Source: Branchiostoma floridae
Lineage: Eukaryota; Chordata; Leptocardii; Amphioxiformes; Branchiostomatidae
DNA: 61,091 nucleotides
Reading direction: 5' to 3'
Assembly (NCBI RefSeq): GCF_000003815.2
Contig: NC_049987.1
Coordinates: 2,168,761-2,229,851, forward strand
Part shown: one piece after another, positions 56,380-61,091 of the stretch
How the letters are laid out: each line of letters opens with the position of its first letter
Position numbering within the stretch: position 1 is the stretch's first letter
The notes under the pieces: generated by a model
The model's database searches: none
Told to the model about the DNA's origin: nothing
The model's input: only the letters and a program-made list of their open reading frames with translations
Made by a program: the position numbers and the translations under genes

Positions 56380-57110
56380 GCATGAAACGATGGCAATTAC
56401 ATGTTCTTTTCGGAGCTGATATAAGAATTACCATTCAACATTGGCCTACCAGTTGTATTAGTCGTCTTTTATACATCATTTTTGTACAGTCGGGACATTT
56501 TTCTTCTGTAGAGGCACGATGGTGTATGGCTTTTATTACATCCATGAAGATGGAAGTAATATTTTGGTATACTATTTTGGGGTATATCTCAAGAACCAAT
56601 AGATGGATTGCGATGGTTTTTGGTAGGTGGATAGGTGGCGTTATTGTGTCGATGCAGGTTGGTGCGGGCTCTCTGTGTGCTAAACTTAGTACTGCAGCAG
56701 CATGTTTTCAAAAATATATTTGATCCTGGATAATTCGTGTTGATTTTTAGGTGGTAGATAGATTTACTGAGGCTTGTAGTGTGAATGTGGGTCATCTAAC
56801 TGGTTACTGTATATCTGCATGGTCGAATGGGGTTGCTTTTGCGTGTTGAATATTCCAATTAGAATCTCTGGATGGATGGCAATAATATCTAGTGACTTTA
56901 GACCCTCTGTATGTTGACTGACAGCAGGAGGACTTTTGGGTTTACATCATACCCCTCTTGGTAAAGAATGGTGTAGTTGAGCTGGGCTCAATAAAATGTT
57001 TCACACCACGTAACTCGCAATCTAACTATCTTTTGTTTTAGGTCTAACTTTATATGTAAACGGTTCTCTGCTTTCAGATTTGTGATATGAAGTAGTAAGT
57101 TGATATGATG
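56380..57110. repeat. Probable interspersed repeat, no gene
   Basis: TCAAGAACCAATAGATGGATTGCGATGGTTTTTGGTAGGTGGATAGGTGG and ACTTAGTACTGCAGCAGCATGTTTTC echo the phrasing of the octamer-family repeats (cf. 26280-26400), but without ATGCAAAT motifs. The 113-codon ORF here is probably incidental. Confidence 0.45.
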
Positions 57111-57116
57111 ATTGAC

Positions 57117-60100
57117 ATATATATATATCTTTATTGCAAACTCATGCCTGAAGGCTAATTGCAAAAATACATGTATGAAAGTACGATGATGATGATGATA
57201 CTGAATGGTATACAATAACAAAGTGGACTTCTAATCTAAAATGAATGCTACTTGGTTTGAATTATTTTCTGTATGCAGTGGAGGATGAAATTCCCGACAT
57301 TTTTTTAGACATATACATTGGGTGGTGCTAACAGGAAGACAGTACTTTTTGTAATTCGGTACGATGTGCAAAGCTGGGAAAAAGTTTTGTTGACTAGTTT
57401 ACTAGTTTGTCTCTTTCGGTACTGTAGTGTGGACAATGACAAATAAAGTGAATTTCATCTTCCACTGCTTTTCCTGTACAATACTTACACATTCTCTCGT
57501 TAACAGGTAATTGTTTGTATCTACCTCTTTCTACTTCTAACGTATGTGCGCTTACCCTGAGCTTACATATAGCTGATCTCATATCAAAGTCTTTGGTGTG
57601 TAGATAATTTTCCATATTGTACACAGATTTAAGATGCTTATACAATCTTAGTTTACCAGTATCAACAGATAGATTGTGGAGAAAAGTTTGAATGTACATG
57701 TCAGAGAGTCTTCTTCTAAGTAAAGTACAAATATGTTGCCTATCAAGGTCAATGTTATCGTTATTCCAGATAAAGGACAAGCCGCTATTGTTAAGTATTT
57801 CTTTCACATGAGAAGATTTTTCTTGTGGCTATATATATCAAGCATATGTTTTTGAGATAATAATGCGTCAGCTTACAGTGGATGTGTATTGGTATTCAGT
57901 TGATAAGCCTTAACCAGTATTTGACTAAGCGAACCGATATGTCTGTGTCTAGAAACAGTCTACCGAGTTCAGCTTTACATGCTGCATTGCTTACGTTTCT
58001 GTGTACACCAAGAATGTTTTTACAGAAGCAATTGTGGACATTTCCGATCGGGCAGTTGGCATTTGGATAGTCTTTCCCCCAGATTTCGCATCCATACAGC
58101 ATGATTGATTAAATACAAACATCGAAGATGCGTAATAAAGCTTTTATAGATATCTGTGAGCGAATAAGATTTGATACTGAAAACTGCTTTGCGCGCTTTT
58201 AGTGCGAGTTGTTTCTTCGCTAGGGAGAAGCTGCCAGATGGGGATAGTTGCAGACCTAAATAGGAGTACGAAGTGGCGATTTCTATGGTTTCAGAACCGA
58301 GTAGAAATTTTAACTTTGCGTGTGCGTCCTGTTTTGTTGAACTTCAGGATCTTCGTTTTCTTTACATTAAATTGCAGTTTCCATTGCATGCAAAATATGT
58401 TGAGTATGTCTAATGCGCATTGTAGACCTTTCTCATTTTCCGAAAAGATGACAACATCATCTGCATAGAGTAGGCAGGAAACAAATAAATGATGTAGGAG
58501 GGTGGGGCACATTCCAGGCTATCTAACATTTTAACTAAGTCGTTTATAAACAGGTTGAAGAATGTGGGGCTGAGGTTACAACCCTGCCTTACCCCCTTGT
58601 CCTTAATGAAGGGGGTGTAAGACCAGAGAGGGGTTTAATGCATGAATGTGGTTTAGAATACATGGACTTTACAAGACTGTAGAATTTACCCCCTATTCCC
58701 GAAATAATTATATCTTAGGCTTTCTCGCCACACACAATCAAAAGTCGTTTTAAAGTCAATGAAACAAGCATAAAGGCGTTTGTTATCGTTGTTGTACTTG
58801 GATATTAATGAATCGATGACAAAGATATCGTCATTTGTCCCGAAGTTTTTCCTGAACCCCGCCTGGTTCGGGGAGATAAGAGCGTGTTCGTCTAAAAAGT
58901 TTGTGAAGTGGGTGTTTAAAATTGCTGTGAGCAATTTAGCCAGACAGCTGGTGACAGAAATACCTCTGTAATTGTTTGCATCGTCTTTGGCACCGCCTTT
59001 GTGTATCGGTACAATGTGACTCGTGCACCAGTGTTGGGGGTGGGGGTGGGTGGGGGGGGGGGGGTGTAGCCGGAAAAGATGAATAGATTGAAAAGTTTAG
59101 TTAAAGGGTTAGTAAGGGCACGTAAGGCACATTTTAACATTTCGTTAAGTATTAGGTCGCTACCAGAGGCCTTACTGTTTTTTAATTGGGATATTGCGTG
59201 TCTAATTTCTTGTTCATGTATTACATGGATATCTAGTGGATTGTTATTAGCTAGGTCATTTACTAGTTCTGTTAAACTATTTTCGATTTGCAAGTGAAAG
59301 TCAGAATTACCTGAATGTATTGGGTGGTTTGTATTTTTGCCATATAACTTTTCAAAGTGTTTATGAAGGTCCTCCTTATTAATTGGTTCTTCAGATTTTG
59401 TTGTGTTATTAGTTTTGAATTGTTTAAAGAGCTGCCAGAACGCTGAGGGATTCTCGTCGGAAAAGGAGTTGAGTTGATGTAGGATGTTGTAATCTGCCTT
59501 TGTTATTCTAATCAATCTTGTGTATTCTTTCTTTGATTTAAAATACTGGCCTCTAATGAAAGGATCTCGTTGGTGTTTTGAACGTAGCTTAGCGAGATTA
59601 CTGAGGCTTCGTCTTGCAGCGTGGCAGTTCTCTGAGAACCATTTTTTTCTAAGTTTTGGAATTGTTTTTAGAATAAGGACGCCCTTGTTTAGCGAAGCGT
59701 AAACAACTAGAGTTCGGCGACCTCATACCTCCATGAAAATTTAGAGCTTTTGTAAATTTCATGCAATTGACTAAGACATTAACATAATTTATGCATGGTG
59801 TTGTTCATCATTGACAAACGTACACATGTCACAATTATAAAATTCCCATTATTAATCATACAGCGGTTTTGCAATTTTTACATAAATTATGCAAATAAGT
59901 TCCTCATTATCATATTTGGTATCTGCTTATATTCCACCTATCACATTAACATGTGTTACATTTATTGAAGTCCAGTTATTGAAAACAATGGAATTATACA
60001 ATTTCCTCATTACTTATGCAAATTAACTCCTCATTTGCATAACATGTATATCATTATGAACATCTTTGCCTAAGGTACCCGCATGCATAATATGATGCCA

Positions 60101-61091
60101 ATCCGTCAATCCTTTCTGCAGTTATCCTCTTTGGAATGTCTTGACAAAAACGCACCTGCAGTTCCCAAATTAAATGTTAGGGGGCTGAAACTTGCCTCAC
60201 TTTGTCATGACACTGAAAGATCTCTACCACCCAAATGTCACGACCATATCACGTACGGGACAAGAGATACATTGAAAAAATTGCTATGATAGAATATTCT
60301 CATTAATTATGCAAATGTACTCCTATTTTGCATAATTAGTATTTAATCTTGTACAACATTGTCTAAGGTACCTACATACCAAACATCATGAAAATCCGTT
60401 GTTCCCTTCTTGAGTTATCCTCGTCAGAAGGTTTTGACAAAAATGCCCCTGCTATCCCAAAACTAGACGCTAGGGGGCCCAAACTTACGTCATTTTTTCC
60501 TGAGCACAAGAGCTATCTAATACTTAAAAATCTTGACCATAGCATGTTCAGAACACCGAGATAGCAAAACCGGAAGTTGCGCTGCAGTACCAAGGTCACA
60601 CACCAGGGGGCCCAAAATTGAACTTGACCTTCGTCTTCCCAACCCCTACCCACATACCAAATATCATCGTAGTCCATCAAGAGGTTCTCAAGTTATGATG
60701 ACCACAAATATGCGGACACACAGACACACACACACACAAACACACACACAAACACACACACACACAGACACACTCAAAACTATACCTCCATTTTTTCATG
60801 GAGGTAAAAAGAGTTTTTCACAGCTTGTTGTAGAAGTGCAAGGAAGTCGTTTAAAACTGAATCGACCGAGACCGGTGTGAGATCGTAACTCTTTTCAATG
60901 AACTTGTTAATGCTACTATAAAAGGCAGTGTTGTTAATTACGTCCAGGAATTTATCTTTCGAGTCAGTGTTCCACACGAATTTGTAGTGGGGTGGGTGGG
61001 GATCGTACTGGAAGTTTTCTCGGGCAATGTCTTTGAACTACCCTGCAGTATAAGTGAGAGTTTGCAATGGTCGGAAAGTATGTTTAACGGA
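57117..61091 (-). pseudogene. Decayed non-LTR retrotransposon running off the right edge
   Basis: Minus-strand pieces in order: an endonuclease end with SDHCKL (about 61050), a linker (60977-60806), the segment before the RT (59700-58916, with SENPSAFWQLFKQFK-like text), RT fragments PNQAGFRKNFGTND and FIDFKTTFD (58934-58686) and YADDVVIFSENEKG (58512-58291). C-terminal pieces follow (58102-57896; 57807-57394) with a CKYC...HFICHC zinc-knuckle-like motif. The 3' end is GCAATAAAG and an (AT)n tail near 57117. Several frameshifts and a deletion between the RT blocks make it inactive. Confidence 0.8.
59704..60803. mobile_element. 1.1-kb octamer-family repeat inserted in the LINE, GTAAA duplication
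   Basis: The LINE frame stops at 59703 and resumes at 60809. GTAAA lies on both sides (59699-59703 and 60804-60808). Removing the insert and one GTAAA leaves the LINE frame continuous. The left end is CAACTAGAGTTCGGCGACC and the right end is the hairpin ACCTCCAT-TTTTTC-ATGGAGG. Inside are three ATGCAAAT/ATTTGCATA pairs and a (CA)n run at 60716-60772. Confidence 0.8.

Noticed and set aside
56382-56723. 113-codon plus-strand ORF as a gene
   Set aside because: It overlaps wording typical of interspersed repeats and has no domain or splice structure.
59041-59070. G-rich run as a functional quadruplex or telomeric site
   Set aside because: It is a simple poly-G/GGGGT stretch inside a decayed LINE, probably a slippage product.

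Overview
The window looks like invertebrate-deuterostome nuclear DNA, most likely a lancelet (Branchiostoma). This rests on short exons with GT-AG introns, a large extracellular vWA-ZP gene of a style common in that group, tRNA-derived SINEs, RTE, CR1/L2-like and Penelope-like retroelements, a Tigger/pogo transposon, and many MITEs. The species is inferred, not shown. One 100-N gap lies at 10794-10893.

The clearest gene is on the + strand. Eighteen exons between 27885 and 40798 join in phase with no stop. They encode an acidic heptapeptide-repeat region, two copies of an eight-cysteine module I do not recognise (each followed by a Thr-rich linker), a von Willebrand A domain with an intact MIDAS, a zona pellucida domain, a furin-type site, a transmembrane helix and a short tail. 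No signal peptide is encoded in those exons. A 67-bp signal-peptide exon at 4798 has the right splice phase (1). With it the protein would be 1334 residues and type I membrane-bound or shed.

That signal exon and its promoter belong to a dispersed duplicated cassette. Related cassettes lie at about 2.8-6.3 kb, 7.9-10.8 kb, 45.3-48.6 kb, 48.6-50.6 kb and 53-55 kb, on both sides of the vWA-ZP gene. Three carry intact signal exons (4798, 47460, 49587), one has a 1-nt frameshift (8489) and the others are decayed. The downstream cassettes have no body exons in the window, so they may start a tandem paralogue beyond the right edge or be orphan first exons.

Between 10.9 and 27.6 kb lie Penelope-like remains, two arrays of a 162-bp satellite organised into units of about 1.02-1.36 kb, near-palindromic 42-bp repeats, octamer-rich (ATGCAAAT) interspersed repeats, a paired CArG/E-box site, a small two-exon gene (18707-19208, 96 aa, unrecognised), an intact Tigger/pogo transposase ORF (20603-22552, minus) and an RTE fragment.

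Right of the vWA-ZP gene are a 5'-truncated RTE element with a 57-bp target duplication (42.7-44.3 kb), a small element with perfect 34-bp inverted repeats (44899-45152), the duplicated cassettes, a 387-bp perfect tandem duplication (51341-52114), SINEs, and a decayed LINE that runs off the right edge and is split by a 1.1-kb repeat with a 5-bp target duplication.
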